Source of the DNA: Oscillospiraceae bacterium
Lineage (GTDB): Bacteria; Bacillota; Clostridia; Oscillospirales; Acutalibacteraceae
NCBI GenBank assembly: GCA_015065425.1
Contig: SVQH01000006.1
Coordinates: 46,855-110,854, forward strand
DNA: 64,000 nucleotides
Direction of reading: 5' to 3'
Shown one piece after another: positions 19,201 to 25,857 of this stretch (its first letter is position 1; each line of letters starts with the position of its first letter). The translations under genes and the position numbers were made by a program. The notes below the pieces were generated by a model. That model saw only the letters and a program-made list of their open reading frames with translations. It did not search any database and was not told the origin of the DNA.

Positions 19201-19803
19201 ATCAACGCTCGTAAGTCAGACCTTGTTCCTGCAGTTCTTAATATCGCAAGAGAAGCAGGTATTCTTCCCTTCTTTGCAAAGTGTGACAAGGACCATTCAA
19301 CCGAAAATCTTACACTTATTTCAGACAAGATTGATTCCACCTGCACTGCAGTAGGCTACGAAGCAAAGTATGTTTGTGACGAATGCGGCTACAGCATTGG
19401 CGGTGAAGAAATTGCAAAGAAAGCTCACGTTTGGGGCGAATGGGGTCAGTCAAAGGCTCCCTCATGTGTCGAAAAGGGCGAAAGCAGACGTGACTGTGCT
19501 AACTGTGATGAATTTGAAACAAATCCCATTGCAGAAATTGCCCACTCCTACGGTGCGTGGAGCGAAACAGTTGCAGTAACCTGCACAACTGACGGTATTG
19601 AAACACGCACATGTAACTGCGGTAAGACCGAAACAAAGGTGATTTCTGCAACAGGTAACCATGTTGACAATGACGGTGACGCACTTTGCGACACTTGCAG
19701 CAAGAACCTTTCACCCGAAGAGGAAGTTGATAACAGCTTCTTCGGTAAGATTAAGGCATTCTTCCTGAGAATCATTGAGTGGTTTAAAAATCTTTTTAAA
19801 TAA
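16219..19803 (+). CDS. Large secreted protein with Cys-rich C-terminal repeats
   Basis: 1194 residues, function not recognised. Residues 1-25 are a Sec signal peptide (MKKTLAIILS.. ending SFAAD). Residues about 30-1000 are acidic, Ala-rich and mostly helical, with no catalytic motif I know. Residues about 1020-1165 hold three degenerate repeats with the pattern C..G....C..CG....I...H.WG.W (YVCDECGYSIGG, RDCANCDEFE, RTCNCGKTE) and a final DALCDTC, resembling surface-protein zinc-ribbon repeats of gut Clostridia. The last 22 residues (FFGKIKAFFLRIIEWFKNLF) form an amphipathic aromatic/basic helix that may hold the protein at the cell surface. AAAGGAGG precedes ATG. Codon use is rich in GCA and ACA, which suggests high expression. 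Confidence 0.8.
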   Translation: MKKTLAIILSVIMLFGVMPFASFAADEPVYDRAKIAANDEAYIADMTAEQIASLILDWVDREIAKYTNEMKAAATEAVIAGFEGFELAAFGDVIAEQIPDIASLDDVITYKDYLKDLGGTFAELDATALITRAEAGSAIGFIDGIFQFMADNSEKFGRVFRWDEQVFDYGKVGEYILSLDETNADNKKIIDFYNDYLIGNDIQSKFINWIAKQMNYTPAEGETFDDTLNNGILGWFVNLCETNGILSAEGIAELKTYDLRTNDIYTLVKNFVALVQSDNQVKIDTYYNYLMDTVVRSLLKTTLGQVASAGEAAELPASFAETYKDLVLLEEISGGKAYYKDGDNYYEVTIANGVAAAKALTWEAGIEINFEAPTATIYTGKNCDETVQVYRPASKENLKINLYATAKNQALMANMVEIEFAGDAVAEEYAALMTEENAKALADSFGLTVAQGEEIISELKLTFAEIEAFAEEEAAKAAKTAAEGVLTGMGMDPDLITVESVDVVIAYRGYATEDEFICEVVLENATAKLGGSLASFAQGVADSAVKSAISSMIDADPVVTVVVDGLSGNLNIDDAKALLDFIDTDFVVDADLLDFAGNYDVYNGVVGQVNHILYSLADMLVSDSGMKELDLVDGNNDNFTANLQKVCDTANGMMAAAEEVINNEEYQKMLAEIGLDISAVLGEFNLDLLYDIDFSSVENLWVSVIGFGLDMIDNGTNEIFAEIHAVLEGLTNLDAMAVAMADYLLDKFIPEINTNFADLGLALTVPAKTDAAAVSDGTGKDIIMTKFVDILYETAVWGVDFINGTVNDIIETAETEVGMELPTVAFKLGVEKGANWEATLAALVSRVYELADGIIIACDNEYKDTFDKIAAVANAILPLGSLASNCASENFAFDVNKVMGFIFDDGLEGDLDGFLRLFETRVKTEDVAADVSVTEALINASEHIVDAIFPDTVKAELYVNLSDYSTVTFTETTVQEYFTSAENDAVIASNNMDSINARKSDLVPAVLNIAREAGILPFFAKCDKDHSTENLTLISDKIDSTCTAVGYEAKYVCDECGYSIGGEEIAKKAHVWGEWGQSKAPSCVEKGESRRDCANCDEFETNPIAEIAHSYGAWSETVAVTCTTDGIETRTCNCGKTETKVISATGNHVDNDGDALCDTCSKNLSPEEEVDNSFFGKIKAFFLRIIEWFKNLFK

Positions 19804-19934
19804 AATCTTGTTGAATATAATAATAAAATGATTTAAGTCTGTATTAAAGTTTAGTCAGGCTAATGAAAACATGTAAGTGTTTTATGAAAGCTCTCTTATG
19901 TCAGCAGGAGAGAAATTCAAGATGATATAATTGC

Positions 19935-19977
19935 TTTGGGGTAACATCGGTTTAATCTTGATGTTACCCCATGTTTT
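19935..19977 (+). terminator. Terminator with a perfect 12-bp stem
   Basis: TGGGGTAACATC pairs perfectly with GATGTTACCCCA, followed by TGTTTTTGTTTT. It is the first terminator after the giant protein gene, 132 bases downstream of its stop. Confidence 0.75.
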
Positions 19978-19980
19978 TGT

Positions 19981-20090
19981 TTTATTATATAGGAAATTAC
20001 TCGCATCGTGAGTAATTTGCTTATATCAAGAATCACCGATTCCCCCAAGACCCGGGGCAGGGGGTTGATAAATTATAAGATTTTTTCTTA
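19981..20090 (-). repeat. Dispersed 110-bp repeat, copy 1
   Basis: Matches 63871-63980 in the opposite orientation with about a dozen differences. It contains the hairpin AAATTACTC .. GAGTAATTT and a C5/G5 hairpin region. The copy at the right edge has AAATTACTT .. AAGTAATTT: both arms changed together, so pairing is conserved. Confidence 0.8.
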
Positions 20091-20167
20091 CATATTTACT
20101 TTTTTTCTTGGTTTGAATTTAGTAGATTTAGCACCCTATTGCCGAAAAAATCATACCTCAGAAAAAC

Positions 20168-20210
20168 AATAAATCCGAGCCGGTCTCCTAAAGGAAAAAG
20201 GTTCGGATTA
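20168..20210 (-). terminator. Terminator of tRNA-Leu
   Basis: Minus-strand stem AATCCGAACC / GGCTCGGATT followed by a T-rich stretch, immediately downstream of the tRNA 3' end. Confidence 0.7.
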
Positions 20211-20218
20211 TATTGGTT

Positions 20219-20305
20219 TGGTGCCGGTGACCGGACTTGAACCGGTACGTTGTTGCCAACGAGGGATTTTAAGTCCCTTGCGTCTGCCTATTCCGCCACA
20301 CCGGC
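20219..20305 (-). tRNA. tRNA-Leu (anticodon TAA), CCA encoded
   Basis: The minus strand folds as a class II tRNA. Acceptor GCCGGTG pairs with CACCGGC; the D arm holds GGCGGAATAGGC; the anticodon arm AGGGA CTTAAAA TCCCT carries TAA. The long variable arm CGTTGGCAACAACG and T arm CCGGTTCAAGTCCGG follow. The discriminator A and CCA (20219-20221) are encoded. The gene has a consensus promoter and a terminator of its own. Confidence 0.97.
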
Positions 20306-20324
20306 AGGTGCATTGTGCTTTAAT

Positions 20325-20353
20325 ATTATAAGCGTAATATTATAATTTGTCAA
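20325..20353 (-). promoter_or_regulatory. Perfect consensus promoter of tRNA-Leu
   Basis: Minus strand -35 TTGACA (20348-20353), 17-base spacer, -10 TATAAT (20325-20330). Confidence 0.85.
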
Positions 20354-20534
20354 GGATTTTTAATATAATTGTTATTCGAGGTAAGTTATAAAATAAAATA
20401 TAATTTAATTCAATTCAATAGCCGGGCATTTCTTCTATATTCTTAAAACAGAATGTATTTACAGAACAAGGTTGCGAATTAATAAGTGCTTTCTCTCATT
20501 ATTGGCAGTTAATGGCGGCAAGACATTTTTTATA

Positions 20535-20563
20535 TTGCATTAAAACTGAAATTATGATATATT
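20535..20563 (+). promoter_or_regulatory. Promoter of the cytoplasmic metallophosphoesterase gene
   Basis: -35 TTGCAT (20535-20540), 17-base spacer, -10 TATATT (20558-20563). Confidence 0.5.
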
Positions 20564-20596
20564 TCTTTTATATCTGACTTATCAGGGGGACAGAGT

Positions 20597-21553
20597 ATGG
20601 AATTACCTTTCTTTTTGGCTAAATATCAGAAGCAGTTCAGGGCAATGAATCCTAAATATGATGTAATATACGAGCTTTCGGCAGATGACCCTGTTTCTTT
20701 TGAAAACAGGCAGGAAATCAGATTTTCTTTTGCTGCTATTGCCGATACGCATCTTCCCAATCGTGAGAGTGCGGAAAAGAATCTTGAAAATGCATTTCTT
20801 GATGTTATGAATTCCGAAGACAGGGTGGATGCACTTTTTCTTGCGGGAGATATTGCAGACTACGGATTTAAAAGTGAATATGAAAGATTTTTCCGTGTTT
20901 TTCACAAATACAAAAATGAGCTGAAGCTTTTTGTGACGATGGGAAATCATGATGCACGGTTTTTCTTCCGTACTGCCTCTAAAATCGTTAATGCAAATAT
21001 TGAAAAACTGCTTGGTATCAATCTTCACGGAAAAACATATTACTCTTATGAGATAAAGGGGTACAAGATAATTGTTCTGTGTACCGAAAAAGCAGTTCTC
21101 GAAAAAGCATATATATCACCTGAGCAGACATCTTTTTTGGACAGTGAACTGAAAAAAGGCACTGCCGAAGGAAAGCCTTGCTTTGTTATGTGTCATCAGC
21201 CTTTTGCTTTTACTCACGGTCTTCCCGAAGTATGGAAAACAGGGGACATGGGAGAGCAGAATGACGAAGTAAGAGCCATAATGGAAAAATATAAAAATGT
21301 ATTTTACATAAACGGTCATCTTCACGGCGGTGTATGTGATTATGTCGAAGAAATACTCAATAAATCAAACAATGTTATCTCCTTAAGTATTCCCGGCTAC
21401 AGAAAGGAAAATAACTTCGGAATAACCGATGCCGGTGTTGGCTATATGTGTGAAGTATATTCCGACAAAGTTATTTTCAGGGCAAGAAACTTCCTTACGG
21501 GGAAATATGTTTCAGGAGATTATACAAGATTTGAATATATACTTATACCCTAA
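20597..21553 (+). CDS. Cytoplasmic calcineurin-like metallophosphoesterase
   Basis: 318 residues without an export signal. Metal-site motifs in order: AIADTHLP (Asp50, His52), LAGDIADYG (Asp85), MGNHDA (Asn117, His118), VMCHQPF near 198 and INGHLHGG near 235. It is distinct from the secreted enzyme at 11070-12434: shorter, with no beta domain and different surroundings of each motif. Substrate unknown; this group includes phosphodiesterases and nucleotidases. CAGGGGG precedes ATG. A DUF3842 gene follows 12 bases after the stop, probably in one transcript. Confidence 0.82.
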   Translation: MELPFFLAKYQKQFRAMNPKYDVIYELSADDPVSFENRQEIRFSFAAIADTHLPNRESAEKNLENAFLDVMNSEDRVDALFLAGDIADYGFKSEYERFFRVFHKYKNELKLFVTMGNHDARFFFRTASKIVNANIEKLLGINLHGKTYYSYEIKGYKIIVLCTEKAVLEKAYISPEQTSFLDSELKKGTAEGKPCFVMCHQPFAFTHGLPEVWKTGDMGEQNDEVRAIMEKYKNVFYINGHLHGGVCDYVEEILNKSNNVISLSIPGYRKENNFGITDAGVGYMCEVYSDKVIFRARNFLTGKYVSGDYTRFEYILIP

Positions 21554-21565
21554 GAAGGTGCGTGT

Positions 21566-21982
21566 ATGAAATTACTTGTTATTGACGGTCAGGGCGGACA
21601 ACTTGGCGGTAATATTATAAAAGCCGTTATTGAACGCTTTCCCGAAGTGGATATCACGGCAGTGGGCACCAATGCCAATGCTACGGCTGCCATGGTAAAA
21701 GCAGGTGCAAAAAAAGCCGCGACGGGCGAAAACCCCGTAACGGTGACGGTAAAAACTGCAGATATCATAATCGGTCCCGTAGGTATAGTTATCGCTGATT
21801 CCATGCTCGGTGAAATTACACCGAAAATGGCTCAGGCAGTAGGCAGTGCCGATGCCGTAAGAATTCTCATTCCCATGAATAAATGCGAGAATATTATTGC
21901 AGGAGTTGTTAATTCTTCGGTGTCTTCTCTGGTTTCAGATGCACTGAATAAACTCGGTGAGATTCTTGGAAAAAATGCTTGA
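21566..21982 (+). CDS. DUF3842 family protein
   Basis: 138 residues. The opening MKLLVIDGQGGQLG is a Rossmann-like glycine-rich turn, followed by alternating strands and helices (VDITAVGTNANATAAMVKAGA). This matches my memory of the DUF3842 family, which is widespread in Firmicutes and has no established function. The fold suggests nucleotide or cofactor binding; that is inference. GAAGGTG precedes ATG. Its stop codon lies inside the -35 box of the promoter at 21979-22007. Confidence 0.75.
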   Translation: MKLLVIDGQGGQLGGNIIKAVIERFPEVDITAVGTNANATAAMVKAGAKKAATGENPVTVTVKTADIIIGPVGIVIADSMLGEITPKMAQAVGSADAVRILIPMNKCENIIAGVVNSSVSSLVSDALNKLGEILGKNA

Positions 21983-22007
21983 TAAAACTGCATTCTTATG
22001 ATATTAT
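21979..22007 (+). promoter_or_regulatory. Promoter of the ECF S component leader
   Basis: -35 TTGATA (21979-21984), 17-base spacer, -10 TATTAT (22002-22007); start near 22014. The -35 box overlaps the DUF3842 stop codon. Confidence 0.6.
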
Positions 22008-22013
22008 ATCAAT

Positions 22014-22128
22014 GCTGTTCATGAAGAACAGGGGCGGAACAGAAGTTTCCTTTTTATATTATTTGCTTATTGATGCTATGAAGGTGTCGTTGTCTCTGAA
22101 GGGATAACTGCACCTTTTTGGTTTTTTG
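22014..22128 (+). promoter_or_regulatory. Leader with attenuator, possible riboswitch of unknown class
   Basis: The 130-base leader opens with hairpin CTGTTC-ATGAA-GAACAG (22015-22031), then GGGGC and a second small hairpin GGAAC/GTTTCC (about 22035-22052). It ends in a terminator: AAGGTG (22081-22086) pairs with CACCTT (22111-22116), with inner GTT/AAC pairs, followed by TTTTTGGTTTTTT. The terminator ends only 16-17 bases before the ATG, so it must be conditional if the gene is expressed from this promoter. I recognise no known aptamer (TPP, FMN, THF and preQ1 patterns do not fit). Confidence 0.5.
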
Positions 22129-22143
22129 AAAGGAAGAAAGAGA

Positions 22144-22680
22144 ATGAAAAAAAATAATAATCTTATAAAGCTTGCCCTTGCATCTATGTTCCTTGCCATC
22201 GCTTACGTACTGCCGTTTCTTACGGGACAGATACAGCAGATAGGAAATATGCTCTGTCCCATGCACATTCCCGTTATTCTGTGCGGATTTGTATGCGGTG
22301 CTCCTTGGGGAGCTGCGGTAGGAATAATTGCACCGCTTCTGCGTTCACTTACTCTCGGTATGCCCGTACTTTTCCCGAATGCAGTTTCAATGGCATTTGA
22401 ACTTTGTATATACGGGCTGATGTCCGGCATATTGTTCCGTATTTTTCCGAAAAAAAATATATATATTTACATTTCGCTTTTTCTGTCAATGATTTCCGGC
22501 AGGGTAGTCTGGGGCATCGCTCAGTTTGCTTTCCTCGGCTTCAGTTCTTCAGAATTTCCATTTTCGGCTTTTGTTGCAGGTGCATTTACCAATGCGATTC
22601 CGGGAATTATTCTTCAGATTATTCTTATTCCTTTACTTGTAATGCTTATTGACAAGCTTTCCGAAAAGGCAGCTAAATGA
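22144..22680 (+). CDS. ECF transporter S component, substrate unassigned
   Basis: 178 residues with about six membrane helices. The opening LIKLALASMFLAIAYVLPFL and GNMLCPMHIPVILCGFVCG with PWGAAVGIIAPLLRSL are typical of energy-coupling-factor S components, the substrate-binding membrane part that docks with a shared EcfA-EcfA'-EcfT module. No such module is in this window, so it is a group II (shared) type. Substrates in this superfamily are vitamins or precursors; this sequence does not show a clear biotin, riboflavin or thiamine motif. ATG at 22144 is chosen with AAAGGA 9 bases upstream; an in-frame TTG at 22126 sits in the terminator. Confidence 0.83.
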   Translation: MKKNNNLIKLALASMFLAIAYVLPFLTGQIQQIGNMLCPMHIPVILCGFVCGAPWGAAVGIIAPLLRSLTLGMPVLFPNAVSMAFELCIYGLMSGILFRIFPKKNIYIYISLFLSMISGRVVWGIAQFAFLGFSSSEFPFSAFVAGAFTNAIPGIILQIILIPLLVMLIDKLSEKAAK

Positions 22681-22718
22681 AAAAAGACATCCGCTGAAAA
22701 AACAGCGGATGCTTTTAA
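22681..22718. terminator. Bidirectional terminator between convergent genes
   Basis: CATCCGCTG (22688-22696) pairs perfectly with CAGCGGATG (22703-22711), with A- and T-rich flanks on both sides. It serves the ECF S gene and the M28 peptidase gene. Confidence 0.85.
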
Positions 22719-22726
22719 TTTTACTG

Positions 22727-23977
22727 TTATATTCCGTTTTCGTCAAAGTCGAATACTGCTTCAAGGATTATATTTATAACCTTTTCAATACAGTCGGGAT
22801 TGAGAATATCGGCAGTATCAAGTCTTGTATGATAATATCTTGCGGGTGCGGGGTCCATTGCCACTATTGAAGCGGCGGGAATTCCTGCCTGAGAAGCCGC
22901 TGCGGCATCGGTTGAGCCTATGGGAATGGCACCAATGGGAATGTCCTTACCCTGTTTTTCGCCTGCACGTTTCAGAAGGTCACAGACACGCTTATCATTT
23001 TTAACCATGCCTGTCATATCCTTTTCGTATATCATCATATACTCTTCATCACGGATGGTGTCAGCACTTATAAATACGGTTTCAATACCGTCATTCTTAT
23101 ATTCGGGATGTGCTTCAAAGAATGCCTTTGAACCTCTGAGACCTGCCTCTTCACCGCCTGCAAGAACTGCAACAACCTCGGTGTTTTCAAAGGAAATGTC
23201 GTTTTCAGCGAGATATTTCATAACTGCAGATGCGACATAGCAGCCTGAAAGGTCATCGTTTGCACCGTCTACATAACGCTTATTGTTTGTAAACTTATAC
23301 AATGCTCCGTAAGCGGGAAGGAAAGCCGCCTGACCGAGTGCCATTTTTCTTGCCGCCTTGTTATTTTTTGCACTGAGAGCCACAGCAGAGGTTGCAGCCG
23401 TATAAGCAAGACCTGCAATGGCATAGCCTGCTACCATGATAACACCGTGAGAGCCGAGTTTATATGTATAAGTCCATTCGGGAGCAGAGTCGGTATGACC
23501 TGAAATTATAATTCTTCTTTTTGTCTTTCCCGTGGCTTTTCTCACAGCGATTACATTGCCTGATTCTTTTTCCTTAAAAAACTTATCAAGCATTTTTTTG
23601 TATAAAAGAAATTCTCCCGTAATTCCTGCCAGTGCACCGCCTATGAGAGCAACAGAACCCAATGCTGCCTTGGGATTTTTCTTTGCGGCAACCATATTGA
23701 GAGCAGATGCTCCGATAAGACAGGTGCCTGCAATCGGAACGAAAGACATAAATGCATCGGGATTTACCTTGAAGGTCTCTCTTCTGACTTCATCGGAAAA
23801 TGCTTTCAGTTCTTCAAGCATGGTTTCCTGAGCCTGTTTTTCGCTGTCTTCACCGCAGGGACGGGGGCCGAATTTTTCGCAGATGTTGGTAATTCCGTTT
23901 ACTGCAAATTCAGTGCATTCCTTTGTTCCTGTTTTTGCAGTTTTTAATGTGTCAGTGAAATTCAAAAAGCAACACAT
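22727..23977 (-). CDS. M28 family zinc aminopeptidase with membrane segments
   Basis: 416 residues from ATG at 23977. The zinc-site motifs of M28 peptidases appear in order: IISGHTDSAPEW, GANDDLSG, GGEEAGLRGS, ISADTI and RYYHTRLDT. Hydrophobic stretches near 75-95, 103-125 and a longer one around 180-215 interrupt the usual fold, suggesting membrane association, unlike the soluble family members. It probably releases N-terminal amino acids. The start is uncertain: AAAGG abuts ATG 23977, and the in-frame TTG four codons later has better spacing. An upstream ATG at 24022 has no ribosome site. Confidence 0.8.
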   Translation of the reverse strand: MCCFLNFTDTLKTAKTGTKECTEFAVNGITNICEKFGPRPCGEDSEKQAQETMLEELKAFSDEVRRETFKVNPDAFMSFVPIAGTCLIGASALNMVAAKKNPKAALGSVALIGGALAGITGEFLLYKKMLDKFFKEKESGNVIAVRKATGKTKRRIIISGHTDSAPEWTYTYKLGSHGVIMVAGYAIAGLAYTAATSAVALSAKNNKAARKMALGQAAFLPAYGALYKFTNNKRYVDGANDDLSGCYVASAVMKYLAENDISFENTEVVAVLAGGEEAGLRGSKAFFEAHPEYKNDGIETVFISADTIRDEEYMMIYEKDMTGMVKNDKRVCDLLKRAGEKQGKDIPIGAIPIGSTDAAAASQAGIPAASIVAMDPAPARYYHTRLDTADILNPDCIEKVINIILEAVFDFDENGI

Positions 23978-24136
23978 CCTTTTGTTAATTTTATGTTCTA
24001 ATTTTAATATAATTATATTCAATAATCAATACCAATAAAGAAAAAAACAGTAATTGTCTGAAAATTCATTGTTTCGTTATATTGTACATGTTTTACACTG
24101 TATTATATCTGTATGTGTAGAAAATATCAGAAATAT

Positions 24137-24165
24137 TTGACTTAATATTTATAATATGTTAAACT
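24137..24165 (+). promoter_or_regulatory. Promoter of the PHP-domain protein gene
   Basis: -35 TTGACT (24137-24142), 17-base spacer, -10 TAAACT (24160-24165). Confidence 0.5.
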
Positions 24166-24212
24166 TCCATATATGAATATATTTACTGTTTACTTTTATC
24201 GGAGGGAAAGTT

Positions 24213-25715
24213 ATGAAAAAACTCAGTAAAAAAGGTAAAAAGCTTCTTGCAGTTTTTATGTCTGCTCTCATGATATCTCTTACCGCGATACCCATGTTTG
24301 CAGCTGCAGCTGAACCACAGGTCAATTACATTATTGACAATCCTTATGAAGAAATTGACTGGGATACATGGGGAGAGTACAAAACTCAGCTTCACTGTCA
24401 TACCAATGCTTCTGACGGATTTCTGACGATAGACGAATTTGTCAGGCTTCATTATGCCGCAAACTTTGATATCGTTGCCCTTACAGACCACGGTACAATT
24501 AATCAGGGCTGGAACAATGAGCCCGAACTTGTTCCTCTTTTGCGTCTTGTAAAAAAGGAAAGAACAAATATGGCTGATGTCATTCCCATTCCTCAGGATG
24601 AATATGAAGCATATCTTGACGGAACAAACAAAAATATAACTTATACTACAAAAGACGGATATACTCTTACAAGAACTCACGAAAACGGTATGCTTGATGT
24701 GCCGAAGGGAATAGAGCTCAATATGGCAACTCCTTTTGCAGACTGCCATCTTACGGGATATTTTTCCGATTACGGTCAGGGACTTGCGGGTGTATTCGGC
24801 GATTATGAAACTCCCTCCAAGGGTGTTATGGAGGCAGGCGGCATATCATATCTTTCCCATGTAGGTGAATATGTTTATACTGATAAGGATTCCGAAAACT
24901 ATGTAGGTAAGCTCATTGATGATTATTATCCCACAAAGTTTGCAAGACTTTTCCTCGATTATCAGGGCTCTTCCCTCGGCATGGGTATAAATTCTGCAAC
25001 AGACGCACACACCCGTTGCGACAGAATACTTTATGACCAGATACTTCAGAAGACAATTCCCAACGGTGTTGTTCCATGGGGAAATACATTTGCAGACTCC
25101 CATGATGAAAATGCGGTAAATGACGCCTATACAATGACATGGATGCCCGAGTTTACAATGGACGCATTCAGAGAGAGTCAGGAAAAGGGTCATTTTTTCT
25201 CAGTTTCTCACTATTCAAACGGTGTTGAACTCAACGGCATGGAAGAAATGCCCGGTTTTGTTGAACAGGATGTTTATGATACAAAAGCATACTGGCTTGA
25301 CAATACTCCCGGTGTTACAAGAATAAGCGTAGATCAGGATGCCGATACAATTACCGTTGAAGGCAAAGATGCAAACATCATTACATGGGTTTCCGACGGA
25401 AATGTTATCAAGAGAGAAGAACTTATAAACGGTAAGGCAACACTTGATCTTCACAATGATGAACTTCTTGACAATCCCTATCTCTATCTCAGATTCTATC
25501 TTTCAGGTGACAACGGAATCTGTTATGCTCAGCCCATGGTTCTTCATGTTGAAGGCGAAGAGTTTGCTCCTGTGGATGTCCCCGAAACTCATGATATTTC
25601 CACCTTCCTCAGAAGTCTGGTTACCATAGTCGATGCAATATTCTTCAAATTCAATCCTATTATCTGGGCATTCAAGTATTTTGCTCTCGGATACAATCCC
25701 CTTGAAAGATTTTGA
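24213..25715 (+). CDS. Secreted PHP-domain metal-dependent phosphoesterase-like protein
   Basis: 500 residues. Residues 1-33 are a Sec signal (basic start, LLAVFMSALMISLTAIPMFA core). The PHP domain shows its metal motifs: TQLHCHTNASDGF (His61, His63), VALTDHG (Asp92, His93), FADCHLTGYF, YLSHVGEY and SATDAHTR in the later part. The last about 60 residues are a short beta region plus an aromatic, hydrophobic tail (DAIFFKFNPIIWAFKYF). The family splits phosphoesters with two or three metals; exported members are less common and the substrate is unknown. CGGAGGG precedes ATG. Terminator at 25733-25771. Confidence 0.78.
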   Translation: MKKLSKKGKKLLAVFMSALMISLTAIPMFAAAAEPQVNYIIDNPYEEIDWDTWGEYKTQLHCHTNASDGFLTIDEFVRLHYAANFDIVALTDHGTINQGWNNEPELVPLLRLVKKERTNMADVIPIPQDEYEAYLDGTNKNITYTTKDGYTLTRTHENGMLDVPKGIELNMATPFADCHLTGYFSDYGQGLAGVFGDYETPSKGVMEAGGISYLSHVGEYVYTDKDSENYVGKLIDDYYPTKFARLFLDYQGSSLGMGINSATDAHTRCDRILYDQILQKTIPNGVVPWGNTFADSHDENAVNDAYTMTWMPEFTMDAFRESQEKGHFFSVSHYSNGVELNGMEEMPGFVEQDVYDTKAYWLDNTPGVTRISVDQDADTITVEGKDANIITWVSDGNVIKREELINGKATLDLHNDELLDNPYLYLRFYLSGDNGICYAQPMVLHVEGEEFAPVDVPETHDISTFLRSLVTIVDAIFFKFNPIIWAFKYFALGYNPLERF

Positions 25716-25732
25716 AATTGAAATGTTTTTTT

Positions 25733-25771
25733 CGGACAAAGGCTGTTATTTCGGCCTTTGTCTTTTTTTTT
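25733..25771 (+). terminator. Terminator of the PHP-domain protein gene
   Basis: GACAAAGGC pairs perfectly with GCCTTTGTC, followed by a run of T (25762-25771). Confidence 0.9.
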
Positions 25772-25780
25772 CGTTTGCCG

Positions 25781-25809
25781 TTGACATGAGGGCTGTTGAA
25801 TGTTATAAT
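25781..25809 (+). promoter_or_regulatory. Perfect consensus promoter of copA
   Basis: -35 TTGACA (25781-25786), 17-base spacer, -10 TATAAT (25804-25809). Confidence 0.85.
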
Positions 25810-25817
25810 GACATTAA

Positions 25818-25833
25818 GTTAGTTAATGCTAAC
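25818..25833. promoter_or_regulatory. Candidate metalloregulator operator of copA
   Basis: Palindrome GTTAG-TTAATG-CTAAC overlaps the expected transcription start, a classic repressor position that fits a strong consensus promoter needing control. It does not match the CopY TACA..TGTA box. It is nearer to DtxR-like GTTAG..CTAAC patterns. The regulator is not encoded nearby. Confidence 0.45.
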
Positions 25834-25857
25834 CAATATAAAAACAGGAGGATAACT

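Larger units (their letters stand above)
19804..20218. other. Non-coding interval after the giant secreted protein gene
   Basis: Holds a terminator at 19935-19977, the dispersed repeat at 19981-20090 and the tRNA terminator at 20168-20210. Bases 19804-19930 contain a weak hairpin (CTCTC .. GAGAG near 19892-19913) and no ORF; I see no assignable function there. Confidence 0.6.

Noticed and set aside
19935-19977. Hairpin considered as a riboswitch expression platform
   Set aside because: It lies downstream of a gene with a T-run and no coding start follows; a plain terminator explains it.
11070-21553. The two metallophosphoesterases as recent duplicates
   Set aside because: They differ in length, export signal, extra domain and most residues around each motif.
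22014-22128. TPP, FMN, THF or preQ1 riboswitch
   Set aside because: The conserved cores of these classes, as I know them, are not present; only generic hairpins and a terminator are visible.
25633-25857. Open frame upstream of copA that would add 75 residues
   Set aside because: It covers a terminator, a perfect promoter and the true ribosome site; the CopA motif begins right after ATG 25858.
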